From: Tubiluchus corallicola
Taxonomy: Eukaryota; Priapulida; Priapulimorpha; Priapulimorphida; Tubiluchidae
Assembly (NCBI GenBank): GCA_030141605.1
Contig: JAQGDQ010000662.1
Span: 52,881 to 116,880, forward strand
Reading direction: 5' to 3'
DNA length: 64,000 nucleotides
The notes below the pieces were generated by a model, which saw nothing but the letters and a program-made list of their open reading frames with translations, was not told the origin of the DNA and did no database searches. This document shows, in pieces, positions 52,372 through 63,600 of the stretch (position 1 is its first letter; each line of letters opens with the position of its first letter). A program made the translations under genes and the position numbers.

Positions 52372-55300
52372 CTGCAAAATACACACGAAAACTGATCTCA
52401 CTGTTCTTTATATATGCTACTTAACACTGCGGGTCATAGTCCAGCATTTAACAGCAGGACCTACTCAACGTTCATGTTTGTGACAGGACCAAAATATGAC
52501 TTATTATCAAGGCTAGACTTCAATACAAGCTACTGAACTAGCAGAAGTGTCTTAGCCATATTTCTTCCATCAACTATAATCAGTGTAGCAAATGAAGATG
52601 CTTCGAGTGAGTGTTGAATGCAGCTGGTCACAAGGCAGTCAGTGACCAGTCTCAGCATGGCTTACTTTAAGTCACGATGATATATGCACATGACCCCTCG
52701 GCTATCATCACTGTCTTTAAAAATAGTAATATGTAGTAGTAATTATTTGGCACTAGAAAGTAGTACAAACAATGGACACTAGAGGTACTTCCTCAACATA
52801 CCAATATGTAATAAGACGAAGTATGAATAACACAAATTAATTCTTAATGACAAGAATGGGGGGGAAAAAGAAAGAAGAAATGACACGAGATTTCAAAGTA
52901 CCACTTACTTTATCTTCATGTGAAAGGGACGGACAAATAAATCACATTGAATTACCGATGCCATATTTTTGGAGGATTTTTTTTGTTCGTAATAAAAGTA
53001 AAAAACTTTGTCCAAAAAAACATTAGCATTAGTGATTCAATGCGGTTTATTTGTCTGGTCTCTCACATAAAGATAAAGTAGGTAGGTGGTACTTTAAAAC
53101 GTCATCTCTTCTTTTTGTTTTTCAACTGTGGGATTTTTTTTAAATTTAAAACGTATTAACACTCTAACGCCATACATCAAACTTTTACATAATGTGCGAA
53201 TCACATGACGTTACCAAAAAACTTTAAAGAAAATTGCAAACTTGATCGAAACTCGCTGAATGTGACAAATAGCAGATTGGCCTATTTTCTTAAAAACCCG
53301 ATGGATTCAAATTTACGGAAACTGAGCCGCAATACATCCAGTAAAACCGAATGTATTAGGCAAAATTTTTTAGGCTAAGTTAGTGAATTTCTTGCAATCA
53401 AAGTAACTCGGCTTTTTTCTTGATTTAAATTGTGGCTTCAAGTTTCAACAAGGTCACACACGAGTTCCAGCAAATGTGGAGTTAAAGACACAAACTGCCA
53501 GCATTCATAATAAGCTAACTGACGACTTTTGACGTCAGAAAAATGAAGCTACACAATACGAAGTATCCTGCTTTTGCCTATATACAAGAATAAGCCATAT
53601 AGCTAACACAGTTCTAACTGATTAGCATTTGTGAATTTATTGTAGTGTAAGATTTATTAGTTCCTCAATTTCACACTCACACTGGAATGCCACTAGAAGA
53701 GTAAACTGAGCTAATAACAATTTGTTCTAACAAAGGTCTACGTGAAAGCAGCGATTATTGCCCACCAGCACACGAGTGGATTTCCAAAATTACCTTTTGT
53801 ATAACTTCATCCAGAAACTGGCGGTCTTAATGGCGTAATAAGCATGTCTGCAAATGCCAGCAAACTGTCCCACGCACTCCGGATGCAGGTAATCCGCTAT
53901 GAGACACCACAGATCCTGCGGATAGACCACACCGGCAGTAAACTTCACCGCTTTCTGTTGCCGTTTTCGTCTTTGACACGGCGGCTCTGAAACAATGCAG
54001 CATAGAGAGTTAGGAAGGAAACTTCATAAAGTTGTGTCTATGGGTTTCAACCATGCAAGTACACCACATCATAATACACATGTAATAAATGTAAAAATAT
54101 CGGCAAAATAGAGTGCATAGTGGAATCAACCCGGTGTGAAGACGTAAAAAGAAACAGCATAACTGTATGAGGAAGCATTCAAATAACTTTTGAACAAAAA
54201 ATCAATAGCTTCTTGTTCAAATAAATCAAATTTTTATGTGTTTTATTGCTGGTATGTCTGACTTATTTTTGCTAGATATAATGATGTAAATACGTATTGT
54301 ATAACTGTCTGTTTAAGCCATATATTGTAATTTTGGTATTGCACAAAACTACATTACAGCTAACTATATATTTCAACACTGGCAGGAACAGCGGTTTCAT
54401 AATTACAACACTGACAGTGATTTTTTTAAATTACAGGTTGTTTTGAAGCTATTAAAATGCAACACTTTTTTTAAATGTCAATTTTTTTCACTTTGGAACA
54501 TAAGTTAGTCTGTAGTTGAAGGCACAGATCTGGTTTAAAGCACAAGGAAACACTTCATAATAAAAGCTTAAAAAATCGCTTTGAAATTTTATATCACTTA
54601 CATGCTGTGGTATTGCACACAGAGCTTGGGTTAGGAGTAAACTGTATAAAGCTTTTAAATTTAAACTCCTGCAATGACCGTTAGGTAAGTCATTTGAAGT
54701 AAGTTTACACAATGTCGGCTAAAGTTTGAAAGGTAATCAGAGCATTCGTAACTCACTCTTCACTTTTAGCTAAGCAAAAGATTAAACTACTTTATATTGT
54801 CAATAAGATCAATAATGTGTTTTTAGTTAATCAGTGGTGCACACAGGGATGGTGATGATGCAGTGCCGTTTTAACAAGGTGACAAGAATTATTAAGAATT
54901 TTTTTCCTTAGTTACATAAGCCTCTCAAACAGGTAAACAAAAAAGTAATATTAACTTTGTGTGTAAAATTTTTTGAGATAAAGTTTAAAATTGCCTTTTC
55001 TTCCCCTTTAATGACATAGACGGGATCGATTGTTCTTTTCTATTTCTTTGCGAAGCACAAAGAGAGACACAAATGAAATCACTTCAACAAAATTTACTTT
55101 AAACATAATGATTAGTATGATTTCTATTTTGTATATCAAAGGAATTTCTTTGTGCAGCATTTTTTAAAATAGATAACCGTTCCTAATTCTGCTTATAAAT
55201 CTTCATATATTGTAAATGCTATAATTTTTAATAATTACTTATTACTGTACATATCATTGCTTATAAAGGATGCCCTATGGCGATCTTAAAGCAATTTAAA

Positions 55301-57579
55301 AAATGTAAACTAATAATATTCAAAGACCCTTTCAAGCATTTCTGTGTTTTTGTAAACGTACAGCAATAAATGCAATTCGAATTTAAAATGGCATACCAAT
55401 CGGCTGAAATTGCATAGAAAATTGCGATGCGATACCAGATAAAAATTTCACTACACCTAAATGATCACTCCAACTAGGACACATGTAGCACTTTTACCTT
55501 TCGAATACAGGTGCGCGCTTGTTATAGATTCTATAGAATAATATAGACCAGGAAATAAAAGCCACTGAAAAAATTAAAAACAACAGATTTACGTTATAAG
55601 CCATGTTACAGAAAAACGTGTACACAACAAATAAAATGTAGTTCAAGCAAGGTTAAAAAGTTATCACTAAAACTGAACTGAAGATGTTGACAAAATAGTT
55701 GGAAAAACTCTCACCAGACAGGGCATTCTTAAGAAGGACTTACTGTATGTTTTTCACACAACAAGTTACTATAGGTAGAAGAAACTCCAGTACCTTCAGC
55801 ATTAAATTTCTTGGCATGACCTTCCAATGCTTCATGAACCTCCGCTGAATCTCCGCCACCGTCGTCATCGAAGTCACTCAACTTCCTCTCAAACCAGCTT
55901 GGTTCACTGAACACCTCTACTACTAGATCTACATAAAACAAATTCATAAAGTTTTCATCAAAACAACAGCAATTATAAGGCACATTGTGCGGTCAAAGAA
56001 GACATGATGTAAAAGAACTGAAAAAAATTCACTTTTTTCCCTCAGGCTTCTTATTTGCAGAATTCTCTACCAAAAGATTTTCCTTGGTACAACCTCACTC
56101 AATTGAAGAAGAATATAAATAGGTGCCTTCTATTGCTAGCAAAATAATTATTATACAGTAGATGCCGTTTATTAGACTCACGGTTAATAGACTCAACAAC
56201 CTAATTTACTCAAAAACATTTGGTACAGTTCCATTCAAATGTATAAAATTGTTGGTAATTTCGTCAATTTACGTCGATCTTGTTCACTAAGATATAAGTA
56301 GAAACAGTCATGTTAGGTACAGCTTTTGTTTGTAAACAGGTGCAGTACATTTATCATATGCGCTAATATGTTAGCGTAGCCGTTTTGCTTCACCCGCTTG
56401 TCCGCTGCAATTAACCCTGTTGTTTCTGGAAGCTACACATTTAATCATTTGCCCAGCGGTTTGCATTTGAAGCTCCTGCTGCTTTTCTCAAGGTCACCAC
56501 AAACTGCAGCTCAAGCACTAGGAGACTAGCTGTATATGTATAACAAGAGGTTTTCAAGACTTATCATTATGAGAATTTCATAAACAACGTCTTTGTGAAG
56601 AAATGAAGCAGCTGACCTCTTTTTAGTGTTAGTAATCAGATTTGTGTGAATTTTCATTTTCTTTTTTTATTACTACACTTATATAAATTAGTATTCTTAA
56701 ATCATTTCACACAGGAATTTCGACATTAATTTGTTTCTAAAATTTATCTAAAGCCTTTGCAATGCATACTAAGGTGATGAGTCATATGACGCATACTTCT
56801 ACAGCAGTAATAGGCTACACCCATCCGCTAATTGAATCAGTCGGTTAATTTGGTCAAAACACTTCCATCTCAAAGTGACCAAGGTGAGTGTATTAAGCAG
56901 CGCTTACTGTATATGAACTTTATTTCAGTGGACTGGCTGGACATTTTACTTACTTACTGTAGCCCTTTTACCTTGAGCTGTCATTGGCTTTATTACAGTT
57001 GTCTCAATGAATGCATCTGCCTGCCTGATTGATTGTGGCCTGGAGTAATCTAAGAAGTTAATACCTTGTACAGGGCATAGCTCAAGCTTTAAACCCTTAA
57101 ATTTTTGCACCTATCGGTGCACATATGGGTTTTTTTCCAGCGTTGTAAAGATCCATATATGTACATACAACTCACGGGCACTGCAACCTTCCTAATGCTG
57201 GACCAAAGTTTCTCTGCATTGAGGCAGATATAAAAAAACTTTAAGTCAGAGAAATATCAAGTAGCTGAGCATCTAAATAGTGAATTAGTAACAACCTTGA
57301 TTCCCATTCGAATGACAGATAAAATTTTTGGGACACACTGCCATCAGTCCTGGGCCCAGTGATGCTTAATTGCTGGTAAAGACTGCCATTAGAAAACTGC
57401 CCATCCCAGGGTTCAAGGTGAAAGAACACCTTTGGTGATACATTGCTTAAAAATTGAAATTATAGCAAGTGGAAGATACGCACCTTGTTTCTCATTAGTT
57501 CTGTTGCCTTTACGCAGGCGCCGTATCCGTCCCTCGCCGTCAACCGGTGCATCAGCATAATCGGTAATAGTGGTATCAG
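51801..57579 (-). CDS. TMEM183A: TMEM183-like protein (gene, first exon not found)
   Basis: Four minus-strand exons (57579-57484, 55928-55794, 53986-53794, 52371-51801) join in phase into 331 residues plus stop; human TMEM183A has about 376, so roughly the first 45 residues (usually a basic start) are missing. Order: TDYADAPVDGEGRI, an acidic stretch, the basic QRRKRQQK, the F-box-like DLWCLIADYLHPECVG...ASFWMKLYKR, YYRKDVELPASLKPE, then a carboxy-terminal region with the hydrophobic SVPVVMGQTLTQVCFNVS and the ending ILHWWHPLYEF. Family function is poorly known; a membrane-associated protein is expected. Confidence 0.85.
53794..53986 (-). CDS. TMEM183A: TMEM183 internal exon (F-box-like)
   Basis: Minus-strand acceptor TTGTTTCAG and donor GTAATTT. 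Basic QRRKRQQKAVKF, then VYPQDLWCLIADYLHPECVG and ICRHAYYAIKTASFWMKLYK, the F-box-like core. Confidence 0.88.
54600..55011. mobile_element. TTAA-type MITE inside a TMEM183 intron
   Basis: Family strings AATGACCGTTAGG, AGTTTGAAAGGTAATCAGAG and GTCAATAAGATCAATAATG, and an intact right end CTTTTCTTCCCCTTTAA. Confidence 0.65.
55794..55928 (-). CDS. TMEM183A: TMEM183 internal exon (acidic linker)
   Basis: Acceptor TTTTATGTAG, donor GTACTGG. VVEVFSEPSWFERKLSDFDD, then GGGDSAEVHEALEGHAKK. Poorly conserved and placed by phase and position between better exons. Confidence 0.7.
57484..57579 (-). CDS. TMEM183A: TMEM183 early exon
   Basis: Acceptor TTTTCTTAG, donor GTGCGTA. DTTITDYADAPVDGEGRIRR resembles the VTVADYA...GRVKK part of TMEM183A. 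It needs one base from an upstream exon that I could not place between 57.6 and 60.4 kb. Confidence 0.65.
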
Positions 57580-57599
57580 CTAAGAAAAGATATCAAGGA

Positions 57600-59671
57600 A
57601 AAGCAATTTAGTCGTATCACTGATTGATCATTACATCTTGACTGTGCTTTTTATGTATTGTAATTTTACATTTTTTGATCGCACTAAAATGAATTATAAA
57701 TCCCAAAATCGTATGACAACTGCTAGTTAATGCATCTACTAAAAACTAAAAACTTGGCTAGTGATTTATAGTGAAGTGCAACCTGTTTACTCTATTACGT
57801 TTAAATTAGTGTATGTATGATGCTAATGCAGTTAGACTTAGACAGAAAGTGAAAGGTAGGGATACAGTTAGGCCCAACTTGTTTTCATATAAAATCAACA
57901 AATATACCAAATATTTTACCACAAAGGGAAGACTGCTGGTGCTTCTTCTTCCTGTTCCTCCCCATTTGACCAGTGGTTTAGAAAAAGTCCCAATCCTCAT
58001 TTTCCACCTCACTGGTATGTCACCAAGTGTGCACCAATAGCAGCTAACACAATGTATCCATTTGCTGGCATTATTACTCAGAAGTTTTGCGATCAAAAGT
58101 GAAATATGAGGTAGTAAGGTGATTATCAAAATTCGAAGTGATTTTAGTTTGCCAAATTTTAATTTTTGAAAAGAAAAAATTATTTTTATTTCGAAAAAAG
58201 TGGGTCACGAACAACAGTAATTATAAGTGTGCCAATATGCAAGATCTTCAATTTGTGTTTAAATTACTTACTACACAGATGCTAGATGGAGCCACCAAGC
58301 TACACGAGTCGGTGACTCGATGGTGGCCGGAATTATATTTTGTTGCTGAATACAGACTACCTTCCAAACTTGCTTCTTTAATTCAATAGAATATTGTCTG
58401 AAGTTCAAAAAGTGAAATACCAAGGACATATAATAGGTCACATTGGTCAGGTACGACACATCGTCTTCTTCTTCTTTACACCAATCAGTTACTGGTGCTT
58501 ACAGTTACCAAGGTGCTTAAGTTAGTTACTGTGACAGTAGTACTGAACTCTGTAGTGATTATCAACAGTTAGCTACAGTTGATGTTTCAGTTTTGGTTTG
58601 TCACTTTATGGCACTTTTGTTTCAATTCAGTTTAGTTTCAAAGTCAATAGTGAATGTTCGTTTCTTTATATCCAGTTTAATAAGTTTATTTACAGTTTAC
58701 TTTAGCTTGGGTGAATCACTGGGAATTGCAAATTGTGTCAATTTAGAGCCGTTCCTATTTTGATTCAGAGCTGGATAGTTAGCTAGTTTACACTAGGACA
58801 GCCTAAGCAATAGCGTAGCTAAGAGGGGGCAGAGAGAAAGTGGTCTGCCTCGAGTGGTACTTTGATCAGATGTACCGAAAAAGTTTATTCTGTTGCAACA
58901 GTAGAAATGTAAAACAAAATATACCTAGTGCTGTACACAAGGCGAATATCGCTGTCTAATTTGCACATCAATTTTTATTTAGAAAAGAAAGGATGACTGT
59001 TTTTCCTATAATAATATTCAATTACTTTGACATTTCAGTAATCCTGAGTGTAACTCGGGGATTGTCCATTCATCAAAAGGTAATGATACATCCACTGAGC
59101 TGTTAAACGAACAGTCATGTCAAAATTTGCTGAAACTACTAGGCTGTTCTTGACACCGGCTGTCTGACATGTAAGTGAATTTGCTTTTATCACTTGTGGG
59201 CTACCGTATAAACTTCCTGATTCCAAGAACTGAGCTCTGTACTCATCGTAGATAAACTGTATTCCTTGTGCTGTGGAATCGTAGCTACATTGATGTTGTG
59301 ACGTGTTGTCCTTATTTGTTAATGTGCTGACAGAACAGGAAGGATGAAGTTATCACTGAGTCATGATTGGTGAGGAAATACTTAGCAAATAAAAATTTAC
59401 TAAAACCTTGTAGGTTATTGCTTTGCATCAGAATATTGTAATTTTTTGTTGGGTGCTAAAGCGAGAGTAACATTAATATGAGGTAAACTAAAGCTTTGGT
59501 GATTGTATTGCACTGTGGTTGCATGGCAGGTTTTAGTTTGGTTAAGACTGAGCAATTACCATTTTGCTTGATTATCGAGCATCTGCCTGTTGATCTTAGG
59601 TATACTTAAGTTTTTGAACTAAAGTAAATACGTCTTACAAAGCGTAGGGATAGATGTTTAAGCACTGACAG
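57600..59671. other. region between TMEM183 and SWAP70-like genes
   Basis: Should hold the first TMEM183 exon and perhaps promoters of both divergent genes. No convincing exon, CpG-like patch or core promoter was found. Confidence 0.35.
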
Positions 59672-60102
59672 CAGTGGTGGTGGGTGGTAGGTAAAATTAG
59701 TAGAGGTGCTGCTTCAGAAAAATTTTAGCCATTGTTGACTGCAACTTTCTCATGGAGATACAACTGTGAAAACTTAAGCTGTTGAAGTTCAATTACAGTC
59801 ACAGAACTTATTTCTTGGGGATGCTGGTACACTGTTTTTAAGCACGTGTAAACTGACATCACACACTGCTTGAGCGACAGTGCTCTCTCTACCTAGATAA
59901 CAGTGTCTTATCTCAGGCATGAGGGCATGGTTGCATTTGCACATCATCCAAACATCACGTTGCTGGAGTTGTGAGTTGTGTACTGGAGAGCACAATTCCG
60001 TCACATGCTCTAGTTCCGTACAAGTACAAAGAAAGAATTAAAAAAAGACTCATTGTATTAAATATTATCGATAATATCTATTGAAAATAGGAGGTGCCAC
60101 TG
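59672..60102. mobile_element. hAT-type MITE (CAGTGGCGGCTCGT family), copy 2
   Basis: Inverted relative of 49239-49776: shared strings (in reverse complement) include the GTGCTGCTTCAG region and GAAAATAGG(A/G)GGTGC. One subterminal part is deleted. Flanks ACTGACAG and ATCGACAG agree at six of eight bases. Confidence 0.65.
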
Positions 60103-60287
60103 ATCGACAGGAGACACACGAGGAAGACTAGTGGCTAGCCATCGCTCAGCCTCTTTCTTTCCCCAGTGCAGAACAGTTACTCCATTAAGGATGTCAGATT
60201 AGACCAGGAAGGAGGCCAGAGCGTCATGTTTGAGTGGTAAATGGTATGAAAACCAGACACTGTTTGACCTATTTACTAGAGAAACAG

Positions 60288-60345
60288 GACAGATTTTGGA
60301 TTTGAACCCAGAACCCTCCGCTACCGCATCTGCCTCGTCTAAAAA
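60288..60345 (-). repeat. tRNA-derived SINE-like fragment
   Basis: Minus strand: GGCAGATGCGGTAGCGGAGG followed by CTGGGTTCAAATCC, a good B box. Confidence 0.5.
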
Positions 60346-60521
60346 AAATTTCATATTGTTGTCTGCTGCAATCTGCTTTTACCATTTAATCATTTTAAAA
60401 TTCACTAACTATAATCAAATAAACTGATTTTTTGCTTCTGACCAGGTTTTTTGTAGACTGCAACAGTAGCAGTCACTCGCGTACTGCTGAGAGCGCATGT
60501 AGCAGAGTTGTGAAACAGGAG

Positions 60522-60608
60522 ATGGAGTCTAAACTGTGCTCACTGTGGTTTGCCTTTGATACACTGGATGTGAATGGAAGAGGTGACATACAGCGATCAC
60601 AGTTAAAG
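60522..60608 (+). CDS. SWAP70: SWAP70-like exon 1
   Basis: 29 codons from ATG 60522 to donor GTAAAATT. The EF-hand-like loop DVNGRGDIQRSQ has Asp, Asn and Gly in place but Gln instead of Glu at position 12, so calcium binding is doubtful. The frame stays open upstream past a CTGACCAG acceptor-like site at 60445, so an extra amino-terminal exon is possible. Confidence 0.75.
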
Positions 60609-63600
60609 GTAAAATTTTACAAATTGTACCAAATCCCACTTTAAAGTATTCAGCCTTAGCTATTAAATATTTATAGTCGGATCAATTCACTCCTCTTAAA
60701 CTGCGTGATGTATTTGTATTTTAACATTTGATGTTAAATCCACTTCCAAGCAGTTAAAGTTATGGAAAAATTTATATCTGCCAATAGTTTTATAAACTCC
60801 ACAGGATTTAGAAAAATTTGGCTGAAAGATTGTAGAAAAACCCCTCCCAATTATAACACGACATTTAGTGATGTCCCAGATCGGGGCTTGACTTGTAGTA
60901 CTTATTGTTAATTAAATTTAGTTTTACTTTTTTATTTTGTAGTTTTTAATTAAATGTGGATTTTTATCAATGTTCATCAGTTACATTTACAATTGAATTT
61001 TGTACTTCATGCATTTTTAGTAGTAAAAGTCGTGCCAGCAGTTGACTATAAAGCTTTTCACAGTTTCTTTGTTGGCAAGCGCAGTTGCTGCAGGTCTAAG
61101 GTTAAGTGAGCCCAGTAACGCATCTTAACTACTACCGTGTGCGATATGAGTGTAAAGCGAAGTCGTCTGTCACGTAAGTTCAATAACTTAAGTCGTTTTA
61201 TGTGCACTTTACTTAATTATGCATTAGTCTGTGCGTAGAGTGATTTACTAGCAGGATCTTGTTTGGGAATGAGAAAAACTGACCTAGCTAAGGTTCTAGC
61301 TAGCTGCTAAAACTGTTGCCATTACAATAGCTTGGGCTGCAAGATGTTGCAAGTTTACCCAAATGCGTTGTTTGGTACACTTAACCTTTGACCTTTTTAC
61401 AGTCATCATCAATATCTGTATCATCAATAGAAAAGACTTTTTGACTGGATATGTTGATTTGCTTACTGTATTTCAAGGTGCTGTTAGCAAATATTGGGAA
61501 CTTGCTTGGACTGACAAGTGCAGAATCTGATCTGGAATCTTTCATGTCTGACCAGCAGCTGTTGGATTTTGATGCTTTCTGCACCTATCTGCAGAAGCAC
61601 GTCTTTGTCTCGCTGCCGGAATGCGACGCCAAGTCGTTCGAGAAGATGAGTGCCAGCATCGACGAGATGTGCTGGGCCTTGTGCAAAAAGGACGTGATGC
61701 GATCTGTGACGATGTTTCGTGAACGTGACGTGTACAAGTTGTTTCGCGTCATCAATGTGGTAGCCGAGATCGTGCCGGATCAGCTGCGGAAGAAAGTGGT
61801 CGCCACGGACAAGGAAGAAGTGGAAAATGTCACGAAAGAGTTTATAGCTGCATTGGGTATGTATTTTGCTCATTAGAAAAGTAACAAATTAAGCTTAGAT
61901 ACCTAGCAACTAATCAAGAAATGAATGTTTATTTTCTGTGTACAGCATACACTTTTTTTAAAGAGTGCGGTATTATACACAAAACAAAATAAATAGGCTT
62001 ACTGAAATGCTTGAAACACTAAAAACCCTTTACTTACAAATAGCTAAAAATGTTGTATCACCTTCATCCTGTATTATTAGGCATAGAGCTTGTATTAGCA
62101 GCAACACTGTATAAAACTTATTGAAACACTGTATTGAAACAAGTTTAGATAACATTGCGTAAAGTTTGAAAAATAATCAAAGATTTTCGTAGCTCACACT
62201 TTCTGTGTCTTGTTTGGTGAGTCAATGGTGCACACTACAAAAGTGAGTCCACAACATTTTACGAATTGGAGCAAACATTTTAAATTACTTTTCTAGTCTC
62301 TCAAACAGGTAAGAGTAATACAAAGTAATGTAACTTTCATGCATTCATGTTTGTAAACATGACCTAGCACTTTAGAAAAAATTATACCAGATTTTGATAT
62401 CAAATTGTAACAATTTTTCATTCTCATATCTATTTGATGTGTTGTAAAATCATGCATGAAACAGAAGTCCACTATGTTTGATGTGTTGTAAAATCATGCA
62501 TGAAATAGAAGTCCACTATGTTTGATCTGTTATAAAACTATGCATGAAATAGAAGTTCACTATGTTTTATGTGTTGTAAAACCATGCATGAAATAGAAGT
62601 CCACTATGTTTGATGTATTGTAAAATCATGCACGAAATAGAAGTCCACTATGTTTGATGTATTGTAAAACCATGCACGAAATAGAAGTCCACCATGTTTT
62701 ATGTGTTGTAAAACCATGCATGAAATAGAAGTCCACCATGTTTTATGTGTTGTAAAACCATGCATGAAATAGAAGTCCACTATGTTTGATGTGATGTAAA
62801 ACCATGCATGAAATAGAAGTTCACTATGTTTGATGTATTGTAAAACCATGCACGAAATAGAAGTCCACTATGTTTGATGTGTTGTAAAACCATGCACGAA
62901 ATAGAAGTCCACTATGTTTTATGTGTTGTAAAACCATGCATGAAATAGAAGTCCACTATGTTTGATGTGTTGTAAAACCATGCATGAAATAGAAGTCCAC
63001 TATGTTTGATGTGTTGTAAAACCATGCACGAAATAGAAGTTCACTATGTTTGATGTGTTGTAAAACCATGCATGAAATAGAAGTTCACTATGTTTGATGT
63101 ATTGTAAAATCATGCATGAAATAGAAGTCCACTATGTTTGATGTGTTGTAAAACCATGCACGAAATAGAAGTCCACTATGTTTGATGTATTGTAAAACCA
63201 TGCATGAAATAGAAGTCCACTATGTTTGATGTGTTGTAAAATCATGCATGAAATAGAAGTCCACTATGTTTGATGTGTTGTAAAACCATGCACGAAATAG
63301 AATAGAAGTCCACCATGTGGTCACTGGTCAGTTGTTTTATTATTTTTTGGTGGAGGGATGCTTTAACACCTGTTGTAAACTAATTTCAAAGAGCTCTTTA
63401 TCGGGCGTCCTCTTCTTTTCACACCTGTTCCTCTCAACTCTCACACAACAAAAAAATCAATGTTAGTTTAGATACGTTGTTCATGTGTATCTGCTTGTTT
63501 AGGGAAGCCATGGACTGACGCCCTTTGCGATGGTTTCCGCAGTGGCGCTGTGAATTACAGTTTTCAAGAGTTCTTGCATCTGTTGGAGACGGATGTTACA

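Noticed and set aside
57241-58459. Minus-strand frames tested as the missing TMEM183 first exon
   Set aside because: None combined an ATG, a basic start resembling the family and a donor leaving the one base that the next exon needs.
61484-61873. 129-codon minus-strand frame opposite SWAP70-like exon 2
   Set aside because: Antisense shadow of a real, GC-richer exon with clear homology on the plus strand.
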